A DNA stretch of 64,000 nt from Saposhnikovia divaricata (lineage: Eukaryota > Streptophyta > Magnoliopsida > Apiales > Apiaceae). Where the stretch lies: contig CM071601.1 of the NCBI GenBank assembly GCA_036435485.1, positions 186,966,939 to 187,030,938 on the forward strand, given 5' to 3'. Of the stretch, positions 44,777 to 56,498 are shown piece after piece. The position numbers were made by a program, and so were the translations under genes. The stretch's first letter is position 1. Every line of letters starts with the position of its first letter. The notes beneath the pieces are model-generated. The model searched no databases and had not been told where the DNA came from. It was given only the letters and a program-made list of their open reading frames with translations.

Positions 44777-45657
44777 TTTATATAATAGTATAGATATAGA
44801 TTATTCATTTTTAGTCGGGTTTATATTATTAGGTTTCTTTTTATAAGCCCCATGCATTAATAAAGGAAAACAGTCGAATCATATTCTCCGGAAAATTCCT
44901 GAATTTTTTGCTTCTAGCCGACTTCTCTTTATTTATTTTATATTCTATTTTGCTCTTGAAACATTGATAAATCGGTAAATGATGAGTGTAGAGATTTCTA
45001 GACTCTGGTAGTCCAGGAAAGAGAGTTTGAAAATATAGTCTTTGATATGTATGTAAATATATTTTAATACTTTACTTCCTCTATTCGAAAATATTTGTTT
45101 GTTTTAATTTTTATGTATATATTAAATTAAATAAAAAATCATAATTTCATATATTATTTTTTAACTTTTTTATTTGAATAATAGTTTAATTATTAAATTT
45201 TAATTCAAAGAAAAAGAAAATTTGAACAATAATATATTGAGTTATATTTTTGTATTTTTTCTATTTTTGCTAAATAATTATATTTTTTTTATCTTAAAAT
45301 ATACGTAAAAAATTGAAGGGATGAATATTTTGAAACTAAAAATACAGAAGTTGTAACAGTAGCAAGAAGTATTAGAGCATCACGAACAAGCTCCTTACTT
45401 CATTTGTAAGTCAATTTTTGAGCAGAATTTATCAAAATTTTTTATAGCTATAAACGAACCGAACTATATCAAAATTTAATTTTCACTTCAACGGAATCCT
45501 AATTCTTTTCTAAAATTTGACTCTCCTCTTCTAGTTTTAATAATAAGTGTAAGTGAGTGTTTTTCAAAATTTTGGTAGTCGATTGTTTATAGATCTTAAA
45601 ATATATATATGAAAATGGTAGGTTGTATCATAAACTATACATTTATATTTTAATATT
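44777..45657. other. AT-rich intergenic DNA with a degenerate Stowaway-like MITE
   Basis: About 45070-45345 shows loose terminal inverted repeats: TTCGAAAATATTTG and AATTTTTATGTATATA at the left against TTTCAAAATATTCATC and AATTTTTTACGTATAT read in reverse from the right. The TTCCTCTATTCG start recalls Stowaway elements. Nothing else recognised. Confidence 0.4.
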
Positions 45658-46160
45658 TATACCGAAATAGGAAAAAATATATGTCATATGTAAAAGTTTT
45701 CTACATTGAATAGAATTATTAATGTAACTAGCTTATAGCCCGTGTAAAGTACGGGTTACTTTTAGTATTTTATAATTTGTTTATAGTTTAATGTAACAAT
45801 ATTATAAATATTAATTTAATATGTTATTGGAAGAATTCGAACATTGCATCTTTATATATAATAATAGTTAGTAATTAAATATAAATTACTATGTTGTTGG
45901 CGGAAATCGAACTTTAGACCTCTGTATATAACAATTTTTAGTATTGTTGTATCTTACGGTCATGATCTATTGAGCTGAAGAACTAACGGTTCTGAATGTG
46001 GGATAACCAAAAATGAGGGGATAACCAAAAATAGGGGTTAACCAAACTACACATTATACTCCATTTCGCTTTTATAGTATAATATAGTATTATACCGAAA
46101 TAGGAAAAAATATATGTCATATGTAAAAGTTTGCTACATTGAACAAAATTATTAATGTAA
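45658..46160 (-). mobile_element. Truncated Helitron between 70-bp duplicated flanks
   Basis: Minus-strand relative of the element at 43949: its 3' end CTAG with the hairpin CCCGT..ACGGG stands at 45728-45756, and its other end (about 46090) matches the 5' part of that element (GGTTATCCCCTC, TATACTATAA), but the exact TC start is missing. The 70 bp at 45658-45727 recur at 46091-46160 with few changes, bracketing it. Confidence 0.6.
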
Positions 46161-47040
46161 TATAGTTTTGAGTAGGATTATTGTAAAAATTTATGGGGTG
46201 ATAAATAATTGGTGATAAAATCAGAAGCAGAATTGGATACATTAGCAACGAAAATACATCAGCGTTCGGCACATCGGGTCTTTTAATCGGCTTGGGCATT
46301 CCACAGAGTCGAGTTTATGTTCCAGGATATATTACTTAACAAGAAAATAAACTATCTATGGACCTGAAAATCGTTGAGCTTTGAAGAATATTACATACAC
46401 ACATCCACACAATTTTGACATGTACATAGGTTGGATAGCCACATACTGCGCATCGACATTATCTTACTTTTTGGAGGGTTTATGGTAACGTAATTAGGCC
46501 GTCTAAAAGTAAGATCGATTGAAAGTCTCGGACCATGGATGGAGATGATAAAATTTTTAATTTGACCCTGAAAATATTTGCACCTAGACATATATTCCAG
46601 GTTTAATGTATTAGTGACAGATAATTCATGGGACACGGGGAAATATATAATTATTCCCATGGTTTTAAGGGCTTTAAAATAGGCAGATAAGAGAGTCGCC
46701 TTTATACATTTGCAATGAATTCTTGCTTCTTCACTCTTGTTCTGCATCACTATATTTCACAGTTCAGCTGTGAATCAGAATGCAAAGAAATAGTGCTCAA
46801 ATCAAAACAAGAAAGAAAACAGCAAAATATAATTAGTAGACGGATAGTATATTCTACGTTCGCATACAATTTTCTGACCTACACAAGTCAAAAAATAAGC
46901 ATACAAATAGGTAGATACAAATTATATCACTACAGTACACAGATATAAGCAATTAAATAAGATATAAATAAATGGGATATAAATTTCAAGGAGAGAGTGA
47001 CGGAGAGGGAGAGGGAGAGGGAGAGGGAGAGAGCGCACAC

Positions 47041-47337
47041 CTTTGCTTCCGCCTGCTGAGAGGACATCTGTGCTTGCGCCTTCAGTTTCGTAGAACCCGA
47101 CTCTCCCTACACAAGTCACAAAATAAGCATACAAATAGGTAGATACAAATTAATTATCACTACAGTACACAAAATATAAACAATAAAATAAGATATGAAT
47201 AAATCAGATATAAATTTCAAGGAGAGAGTGACGGAGAGGGAGAGGGAGAGAGAGTGCACACCTTTGCTTCCGCCTGCTGACAGGACATCTGTGCTTGCGC
47301 CTTCAGTTTCGTAGAACCCGATTCTCCCTGCACAAGT
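47041..47337 (-). pseudogene. Two 66-bp mini-exons, unit 1
   Basis: Copies at 47041-47106 and 47272-47337. Each is bounded on the minus strand by an acceptor (GTGACTTGTGTAG) and donor (GTGTGC) and encodes 22 residues containing KLKAQAQMSSQQAEAK. The intron between copies carries GAGAGG-type purine tracts. The second copy has a changed residue (CTGACAGG in place of CTGAGAGG). Confidence 0.5.
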
Positions 47338-48279
47338 CACAAAATAAGCATACAAATAGGTAGATACAAATAGGACATCGGTGTTCAACTAAAGACTTGC
47401 AATAGAATAGCATAAAGAAAAAGTTATAACCTTCTGAACAAAAAGATTAAAGTGAACTGAGTTTGTAGATCAACTACAAAACACATTAGCAACGAAAATA
47501 CATCAGCGTTCGGCACATCGGGTCTTTTAATCGGCTTGGGCATTCTACAGAGTCGAGTTTATGTTCCAGCATATATTACTTATCAAGAAAATAAACTATC
47601 TATGGACCTGAAAATCGTTGAGCTTTGAAGAATATTACATACACACATCCACACAATTTTGACATGTACATAGGTTGGATAGTCACATACAGCGCATCGA
47701 CATTATCTTACTTTTTGGAGGGTTTATGGTAACGTAATTAGGCCGTCTAAAAGTAAGATCAATTGAAAGTCTCGGACCATGGATGGAGATGATAAAATTA
47801 TTAATTTGACCCTGAAAATATTTGCACCTAGACATATATTCCAGGTCTAATGTATAAGTGACAGATAATTCATGGGGCACGGGGAAATAAATAATTATTC
47901 CCATGGTTTTAAGGGCTTTAAAATTGGCAGATAAGAGAGTCGCCTTTATACATTTGCAATGAATTCTTGCTTCTTCACTCTTGTTCTGCATCACTATATT
48001 TCACAGTTCAGTTTTGAATCAGAATGCAAAGAAATAGTGCTCAAATCAAAACAAGAAAGAAAACACCAAAATATAATTAGTAGACGGATAGTATATTCTA
48101 CGTTCGCATACAATTTTCTGACCTACACAAGTCACAAAATAAGCATGCAAATAGGTAGATACAAATTATATCACTACAGTACACAGAATATAAGCAATTA
48201 AATAAGATATGAATAAATCGGATATAAATTTCAAGGAGAGAGTGACGGAGAAGGAGAGGGAGAGGGAGAGAGCGCACAC

Positions 48280-48566
48280 CTTTGCTTCCGCCTGCTGAGA
48301 GGACATCTGTGCTTGCGCCTTCAGTTTCGTAGAACCCGACTCTCCCTACACAAGTCACAAAATAAGCATACAAATAGGTAGATACAAATTAATTATCACT
48401 ACAGTACACAAAATATAAGCAATAAAATAAGATATGAATAAATCAGATATAAATTTCAAGGAGAGAGTGACGGAGAGGGAGAGGGAGAGAGAGTGCACAC
48501 CTTTGCTTCCGCCTGCTGAGAGGACATCTGTGCTTGCGCCTTCAGTTTCGTAGAACCCGATTCTCC
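48280..48566 (-). pseudogene. Two 66-bp mini-exons, unit 2
   Basis: Copies at 48280-48345 and 48501-48566, with the same splice-site context and 221-bp spacing as in unit 3. Confidence 0.5.
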
Positions 48567-49254
48567 CTGCACAAGTCACAAAATAAGCATACAAATAGGT
48601 AGATACAAATAGGACATCGGTGTTCAACTAAAGACTTGCAATAGAATAGCATAAAGAAAAAGTTATAACTTTCTGAACAAAAAGATTAAAGTGAACTGAG
48701 TTTGTAGATCAACTACAAAACACATTAGCAACGAAAATACATCAGCATTCGGCACATCGGGTCTTTTAATCGGATTGGGCATTCTACAGAGTCGAGTTTA
48801 TGTTCCAGCATATATTACTTATCAAGAAAATAAACTATCTATGGACTTGAAAATCGTTGAGCTTTGAAGAATATTACATACACACATCCACACAATTTTT
48901 AAATTTTCTGAATACTTTGGTACGAGATGACCATGACTAGATCCCGTGTAGAATGAATCCATAACAGGGTGTGCAAAACTGAAGTGTCAGACACTTTTTG
49001 ACTTGACTACCAGTCATAATTTTACATAAAAGAACTTCAACCATTTGCAAAGTAGCCCAACATTATTTTGCTAGTCCAACTGCTTAGCTTAAAAACAATT
49101 GGCAACACTACTAAAAAATTAAGTCTACAACTTGTATAGGTTGAGAATCAACAAAATACTTCCCAATTACTAAGCTTTTTTACTACCACATATATTAAGA
49201 CTACTTATAACCTAGAGAGCAAAATAACTTTCTTTTACAAGAAAATCTTTATCC

Positions 49255-49359
49255 CTTTTCTTCTTCACTGGTAAGTACCATTTTACGTTCCTTTGCTCGA
49301 CAAATAGCTTTCCGTATTTCATGGTTATCTATGGTACCTTCTGGCCACAATTTAGCCAG
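49255..49359 (-). pseudogene. 105-bp candidate exon, unit 3
   Basis: After an acceptor TATGTTTTTCAG it encodes 35 residues, LAKLWPEGTIDNHEIRK and on to LTSEEEK. The donor position reads GGATAA here, so it appears mutated; in unit 4 the same place reads GTATAA. Confidence 0.5.
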
Positions 49360-49617
49360 CTGAAAAACATAAAGGGCATAACTTTTTTAGTACAGATCAT
49401 GCAGGAAGAAGATACCAACATTTAAAAAAGAAGCAAGGAAATCAGTTAATTCGTATTTCAATATATGTAAAGCTGATAAGAAAACAGTGGGGGAAAATCC
49501 AACACTTAAAACCTAGATTAGCATGAGGCCACTGCAACTCCAATTTGATTCTTTGAACTACCATTTAGAAGGTTGGAACCTGATTTTGTATTGTCTTATT
49601 ATTAGCATTTGATTTAC

Positions 49618-49689
49618 CAGATACAGTTGAGGCAGGGATGAATTGCTTGACATTCTTATTTCTTTATTAAGTCCAGATGAGGCTGCTGG
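49618..49689 (-). pseudogene. 72-bp candidate exon, unit 3
   Basis: Acceptor-like TGTTTTTTAAAG, 24 codons ending SSNSSLPQLYL, donor GTAAAT. In phase with the 105-bp exon. Confidence 0.45.
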
Positions 49690-50347
49690 CTTTAAAAAAC
49701 AGTAAAAATGAACATATTTTTTTGACATGTACATAGGTTGGATAGCCACATACTGCGCATCGACATTATCTTACTTTTTGGAGGGTTTATGCTAACGTAA
49801 TTAGGCCGTCTAAAAGTAAGATCGATTGAAAGTCTCGGACCATGGATGGAGATGATAAAATATTAATTTGACCCTGAAAATATTTGCACCTAGACATATA
49901 TTCCAGGTCTAATGTATAAGTGACAGATAATTCATGGGGCACGGGGAAATATATAATTATTCCCATGGTTTTAAGGGCTTTAAAATTGGCAGATAAGAGA
50001 GTCGCCTTTATACATTTGCAATGAATTCTTGCTTCTTCACTCTTGTTCTGCATCACTATATTTCACAGTTCAGTTGTGAATCAGAGTGCAAAGAAATAGT
50101 GCTAAAATCAAAACAAGAAAGAAAACAGCAAAATATAATTAGTAGACGAATTGTATATTCTACGTTCGCATACAATTTTCTGACCTACAAAAGTCACAAA
50201 ATAAGCATACAAATAGGTAGATACAAATTATATCACTACAGTACACAGAATATAAGCAATTAAATAAGATATGAATAAATCGGATATAAATTTCAAGGAG
50301 AGAGTGACGGAGAGGGAGAGGGAGAGGGAGAGGGAGAGAGCGCACAC

Positions 50348-50634
50348 CTTTGCTTCCGCCTGCTGAGAGGACATCTGTGCTTGCGCCTTCAGTTTCGTAG
50401 AACCCGACTCTCCCTACACAAGTCACAAAATAAGCATAAAAATAGGTAGATACAAATTAATTATCACTACAGTACACAAAATATAAGCAATAAAATAAGA
50501 TATGAATAAATCAGATATAAATTTCAAGGAGAGAGTGACGGAGAGGGAGAGGGAGAGAGAGTGCACACCTTTGCTTCTGCCTGCTGAGAGGACATCTGTG
50601 CTTGCGCCTTCAGTTTCGTAGAACCCGATTCTCC
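50348..50634 (-). pseudogene. Two 66-bp mini-exons, unit 3
   Basis: Copies at 50348-50413 and 50569-50634, as in units 1 and 2. Confidence 0.5.
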
Positions 50635-51321
50635 CTGCACAAGTCACAAAATAAGCATACAAATAGGTAGATACAAATAGGACATCGGTGTTCAACTAAA
50701 GACTTGCAATAGAATAGCATAAAGAAAAAGTTATAACCTTCTGAACAAAAAAAGTAAAGTGAACTGAGTTTATAGATCAACTACAAAACACATTAGCAAC
50801 GAAAATACATCAGCGTTCGGCACATCGAGTCTTTTAATCGGCTTGGGCATTCTACAGAGTCGAGTTTATGTTCCAGCATATATTACTTATCAAGAAAATA
50901 AACTATCTATGGACCTGAAAATCATTAGGCTTTGAAGAATATTACATACACACATCCACACAATTTTTAATTTTCTGAATACTTTGGTACGAGATGACCA
51001 TGACTAGATCCCGTGTAGAATGAATCCATAACAGGGTGTGCAAAACTGAAGTGTCAGACACTTTTTGACTTGACTACCAGTCATAATTTTACATAAAAGA
51101 ACTTCAACCATTTGCAAAGTAGCCCAACATTATTTTGCTAGTCCAACTGCTTAGCTTAAAAACAATTGGCAACACTACTAACAACTTAAGTCTACAACTT
51201 GTATAGGTTGAGAATCAATAAAATACTTCCCAATTACTAAGCTTTTTTACTACCACATATATTAAGACTACTTATAACCTAGAGAGCAAAATAACTTTCT
51301 TTTACAAGAAAATCTTTATAC

Positions 51322-51426
51322 CTTTTCTTCTTCACTGGTAAGTACCATTTTACGTTCCTTTGCTCGACAAATAGCTTTCCGTATTTCATGGTTATCTATG
51401 GTACCTTCTGGCCACAATTCGGCCAG
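51322..51426 (-). pseudogene. 105-bp candidate exon, unit 4 (donor intact)
   Basis: Homologue of 49255-49359 with an intact GT donor (GTATAA) and acceptor TATGTTTTTCAG; encodes LAELWPEGTIDNHEI and on. I do not recognise the protein. Confidence 0.5.
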
Positions 51427-51684
51427 CTGAAAAACATAAAGGGCATAACTTTTTTAGTACAGATCATGTAGGAAGAAGATACCAACATTTAAAAAAGAAG
51501 CAAGGAAATCAGTTAATTCGTATTTCAATATATGTAAAGCTGATAAGAAAATAGTGGGGGAAAATCCAACACTTAAAACCTAGATTAGCATGAGGCCACT
51601 GCAACTCCAATTTGATTCTTTGAACAACCATTCAGAAGGTTGGAACCTGATTTTGTATTGTCTTATTATTAGCATTTGATTTAC

Positions 51685-51756
51685 CAGATACAGTTGAGGC
51701 AGGGATGAATTGCTTGACATTCTTATTTCTTTATTAAGTCCAGATGAGGCTGGTGG
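51685..51756 (-). pseudogene. 72-bp candidate exon, unit 4
   Basis: Homologue of 49618-49689, beginning PPASSGLNKEIRM. Phase 0 like all exons of this array. Confidence 0.45.
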
Positions 51757-52407
51757 CTTTAAAAAACAGTAAAAATGAAAATATTTTTTTTGACATGTAC
51801 ATAGGTTGGATAGCCACATACTGCGCATCGACATTATCTTACTTTTTGGATGGTTTATGCTAACGTAATTAGGCCGTCTAAAAGTAAGATCGATTGAAAG
51901 TCTCGGACCATGGATGGAGATGATAAAATTATTATTTTGACCCTGAAAATATTTGCACCTAGACATATATTCCAGGTTTAATGTATAAGTGACAGATAAT
52001 TCATGGGACACGGGGAAATATATAATTATTCCCATGGTTTTAAGGGGTTTAAAATTGGCAGATAAGAGAGTCGCCTTTATACATTTGCAATGAATTCTTG
52101 CTTCTTCACTCTTGTTCTGCATCACTATATTTCACAGTTCAGTTGTGAATCAGAATGCAAAGAAAATATTGCTCAAATCAAAACAAGAAAGAAAATAGCA
52201 AAATATAATTAGTAGACGGATAGTATATTCTACCTTCGCATACAATTTTCTGACCTACACAAGTCAAAAAATAAGCATACAAATAGGTAGATACAAATTA
52301 ATTATCACTATAGTACACAGAATATAAGCAATTAAATAAGATATGAATAAATCGGATATAAATTTCAAGGAGAGAGTGATGGAAAGGGAGACGGAGAGAG
52401 CGCACAC

Positions 52408-52614
52408 CTTTGCTTCCGCCTGCTGAGAGGACATCTGTGCTTGCGCCTTCAGTTTCGTAGAACCCGATTCTCCCTACACAAGTCACAAAATAAGCATACA
52501 AATAGGTAGATACAAATTAATTATCACTACAGTACACAAAATATAAGCAATTAAATAAGATATGAATAAATCGGATATAAATTTCAAGGAGAGAGTGACG
52601 GAGAGAGAGAGGTG

Positions 52615-52652
<38 letters not shown>

Positions 52653-53543
52653 ACACCTTTACTTCCGCTTGCTGAGAGGACATCTGTGCTTGCGCCTTCA
52701 GTTTCGTAGAACCCGATTCTCCCTACACAAGTCACAAAATAAGCATACAAATAGGTAGATACAAATTAATTATCACTACATTACACAAAATATAATCAAT
52801 TAAATAAGATATGAATAAATCGGATATAAATTTAAAGGAGAGAGTGACAGAGAGGCAGAGAGGGATTGGGAGAGAGAGAGCGCACACCTTTACTTCCGCT
52901 TGCTAAGAGGACATCTGTGCTTGCGCCTCCAGTTTCGTAGAACCCGATTCTCCCTACACAAGTCACAAAATAAGCATACAAATTGGTAGATATTAATTAT
53001 CACTACAGTTCACAATATATAAGCAATTAAATAAGATATAAATAGATCGGATATAAATTTTAAGGAGAGAGTGGCGGAGAGAGAGAGAGAGAGAGGGAGA
53101 GGGAAAGAGCGCACACCTTTGCTTCCCCCTGCTGAGAGGACATCTGTGCTTGCGCCTTCAGTTTCGTAGAACCCGATCCTCCCTACACAATAGGTAGATA
53201 CAAATTAATTATCACTACAGTACATGAGATATAAGAAATTAAATAAGATACAAATAGATCTGATATGAAATTCAAGGAGAGAGCGAGAAAGAGAGGGAGA
53301 GTGAGAGAGCGAGAAAGAGAGGGAGAGAGAGAAAATAAGCATACAAATAGGTAGATACAAATTAATTATCACTACAGTACACAATATATAAGCAATTAAA
53401 TAAGATATAAATAGATCGGATATAAATTTTAAGGAGAGAGTGACGGAGAGAGAGAGGGAGAGGGAAAGAGCGCACACCTTTGCTTCCGCCTGCTGAGAGG
53501 ACATTTGTGCTTGCGCCTTCAGTTTCGTAGAACCCGATCCTCC
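52408..53543 (-). pseudogene. Expanded array of five 66-bp mini-exons, unit 4
   Basis: Copies at 52408-52473, 52657-52722, 52888-52953, 53117-53182 and 53478-53543, mostly 229-249 bp apart. All are multiples of three without stops, so any number could be spliced in without shifting the frame. The repeated peptide is Ala/Gln/Lys-rich and helical. Intronic GA tracts vary in length between copies (longest about 52601-52651). Confidence 0.55.
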
Positions 53544-53642
53544 CTACACAATAGGTAGATACAAGTTAATTATCACTACAGTACACAAGATATAAGAAAT
53601 TAAATAAGATACGAATAGATCAGAGCGAGAGAGAGAGGACAC

Positions 53643-53756
53643 TTTCGCTTCCGCCTTCTGAGAGGATATCTGTGCTTGCGCCTTCAGTTTCTCAATTTTT
53701 TGTTCTCTCTCAAGCTTCTCTCGTGCCATTCTTAGTTCGAAATACATCTCTCTAGT
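53643..53756 (-). pseudogene. 114-bp exon, probable source of the mini-exons
   Basis: After the acceptor AATGCGCAG it encodes 38 residues, TREMYFELRMAREKLEREQ and on to SSQKAEAK. Its last 16 or so codons match the mini-exon peptide, so the mini-exons look like copies of its 3' half with a new upstream splice site. It is a strongly helical, coiled-coil-like sequence. The frame also reads open upstream to 53779, where Helitron-like DNA begins, so the host gene is probably interrupted here. Family not recognised. Confidence 0.5.
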
Positions 53757-53929
53757 CTGCGCATTGAAATTGAAATCTATCTACTGCTATATAGTAAAGG
53801 AGAATATAAGGCCAAAATTTACCCTTTTGGTTATAAAATTACAGTTTTACTCTTTTATGTTAAAAGTTTTTATAAATGCCATTGTTTTATTATTTATACA
53901 AAAAACATTATAAATTTGTGTTACCTAAC

Positions 53930-53990
53930 AATCGAACCCCAAACCTTTTTTTTAAAACAAGTTCATGTCATAACTAGTGTGCTACTCAAT
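53930..53990 (-). other. tRNA-like A/B-box cassette 1
   Basis: Minus strand TAGCACACTAGTTATG (A-box-like) followed about 30 bp later by GGGGTTCGATTG (B-box-like). Not a folded tRNA gene; possibly a SINE-like or decayed tRNA segment. Confidence 0.4.
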
Positions 53991-54396
53991 CGCTTGTGTT
54001 TACTTCAAAAGTCTTAATAGATAAATCACGTCTTCTCCTCTTATTTTATTTATTTTCCTTTTTTTGCTTTAATTTTTGAGTTAAATAAAACTATTAGATT
54101 GCATTATTTATATAACTCTTTTTTGTAGATTTTTCAGCCGTTAAACAACACAAGGTGAAAAGTGTCAATAAAATAACTGTGAAAATTTTATTTTATCCCA
54201 GTAAATTATAAAATTGCAAAAATGCCATCCTTTTATTATCTATCTATTACTATTTATTACTATATACAATATTAAACTTCAACATAAGGGCAAAGATTAC
54301 CAATTTAATGGGAGTATTTTACCCATATTTTTTAAATATTATAAAAATACCATCCTTTAATAATTATGTAAAAAATAATGAAATTATGCTTGTGCT

Positions 54397-54450
54397 GGGA
54401 TTCGAACCACTAACCTTCTACTCTCAAACTCATGCCCTCCACTATACTTT
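54397..54450 (-). other. tRNA-like A/B-box cassette 2
   Basis: Minus strand TATAGTGGAGGGC, then the B-box GGTTCGAATCCC, an exact consensus match. No acceptor stem or CCA-end fold visible. Confidence 0.4.
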
Positions 54451-55467
54451 ATATGCATACAAAAATCCTATAAGGTAAACCACATGTCTTCTCTTTTTGT
54501 CTCATCCTTTTTTTTAGTAAATGAAATGTTGGTTCATATTATTTTTAAAATATTGGATAGATAAAATTATAAAATATATTTTAATCGACTGAGCATTCTC
54601 TACAATTCTCTTTTACCCTTTTAAATAAATGATATAGAAAAAAAATAGATTATACATAATGTAACCGAGTCCAAAAAGAAAAAAGATATATTTACATATT
54701 TATCCATGTAGATGTTAAATTATTTAAATAAAAAATAAGATTTTGTTTTAAGAAATATGTAAATTTTAGTTATCAAACCTCACATAATTAATAATTACAT
54801 CACATAACTTTTACGTATATAAAATTTTAAATATATGAGTCATATTAGAGGGTTTTGATCGATCAACTATTTAGATTTTCAACGATTTAAATATATGATT
54901 GGTCTAAAAACATAATTATTTAAATATATACGAAAAAATAATTGAAATTATGTTAAAAATATGAAAACTCTTAAAATATGATCTATGTTATATATAAAAA
55001 ATCAAAAATTAACATTCAAATTAAAATAAAAAAGATATAATTTTTTTAATCATAAATATTACAAAAGTACAATATTTAAAATAATTAATTAGATTATAAC
55101 TCAACTATAAAGTAATGTACATATGAATTTTTAGATAATATATTGATCAATATAATATATAATATATAATGATTAAGTTATTACATATATTTAGATCAAC
55201 ATAAGATAAAATGAAAAAAAAAATTGATCTTAAATTTCATGTACATGCACGGGTCATTAAGGTTGTCATATTTTACGTTGATTGAAATATTTAGAAAATT
55301 TTAAAATTGAGTTAATAAATAATTCAAAATTTTAATATAAAAATATTTCAGTTTACCCAATTTTTTATTGAACTTTCTACATAGTGTAATAAATATTGGA
55401 CTAAAACTAAAAATTTAAGTTTAAAAGTATATAAATGTATATTTTTAGAAATAATGATTGAGACAGT

Positions 55468-56498
55468 TGTTATAGCCAAAATTCGGTTCGGGTATTTTCA
55501 AGATGGATTTGGGTCGATATTGGGTTCAATTTGGGGGTTTCTTATATTAATTAGGGTTTTGATAAGAAATTACGGAAGAAGGACGCGCCCTCACCTCCCG
55601 TGCGTGGAGGGCGCGCCCTGAGAGACAAAAGCAGTCAAAAAGGATGTTTGTTTGTTAGTCAAAAAGGTGAAGAGGAGTCAGGCCGTGCCCTCTCCTTCCT
55701 TATACAGAGGGCGCGCCCTAGATGATTAAAAGCATGTTGAAGATTTCTACTAAAGCAGGTTTCATAAAGATTATAAAAGAATTCCCTCCTGTCGTATCTC
55801 AGGAGAGGGATGTCCGTCGCAGAAGGCCTCCAAGTGTTTGCCTGGATATAGGGACCTTTCTTATACACTGAGGGCATGTTCTCCTCGGTGGAAAGATAGG
55901 TCTCTCTTTGGTGTGTGCTTTGGAGCTCTGTTCCTGTATTCAATGGGCGCGCTCTCATCGGGAACGTTGGAGTAATCTACACTTTGCACCTAAAAGCTCT
56001 GGATCACCTGTCCTGCTATCTGGTGGGTGCTTCTCATTCGGGGGACAGGGATGCGTTCTGCACTTGGGGTAAACCATGGCTGTACCTGCATCCTTGAAAT
56101 CAAGAAATAGCTTGTAGCGGAAAGGACTAGTCCTCGACGGGGGAAGTTTCATTATCATTGAAGTCTTGAGATCTTGGATGAGCCTTGGGCCTTTTGTGGT
56201 TAGGCCTCATAGTAGAACATTCCGGATGCTATACCGTTAATTCAAGCCCAATTGGGTTTCTTGCTCTCCAAGAACTACGTGGGCTTGATCCTTTATAAAT
56301 ACAGAGGTACGTAGGCAAATTGAGGGGGATGGAAGCGAAGAGCTCTACGAGCCACCACCAAAAACCCTCTCAATCTCAGCCCCCAATTCATCACAGCCAT
56401 CACACTCCGGTGACTTTTCCAATGAAGAACCACCGTCATAGATCTTGATTCCGGTGACGTACCTCGAAATTTGTTGTTCCCAAATTCCTCCGTCAACA
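55468..56498 (+). repeat. 5' LTR of the LARD-like element
   Basis: 1031 bp. Contains two GC-rich hairpins ending in GGGCGCGCCC (55609, 55709) and a TATAAATAC box at 56294. Confidence 0.88.

Larger units (their letters stand above)
46239..53770 (-). repeat. Fourfold tandem duplication of a gene's 3' part
   Basis: Four units start with ACATTAGCAACG at 46239, 47483, 48722 and 50790. Units 1 and 2 are about 1.24 kb; unit 3 is 2.07 kb and unit 4 about 3 kb. Units 3 and 4 keep an internal segment of about 830 bp (48898-49733 and the equivalent in unit 4) that units 1 and 2 lack. Units 1-3 are nearly identical, so amplification is recent. Splice-bounded candidate exons on the minus strand (below) show the source was a gene. 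A 119-181-residue open frame recurs in each unit (for example 46391-46750) but has no recognisable domain. Confidence 0.85.

Noticed and set aside
46117..46340. Terminal exon of the duplicated gene near the left end of unit 1
   Set aside because: Three different frames are open over short distances and no acceptor can be chosen, so I do not annotate it.
46391..46750. 119-residue open frame (MMQNKSEEAR..) recurring in every array unit as a gene
   Set aside because: Length varies between units, internal splice-like sites occur, and no domain is recognisable; conservation follows from recent duplication.
54397..54450. A functional tRNA gene
   Set aside because: A good B box is present but no cloverleaf or acceptor stem can be formed.
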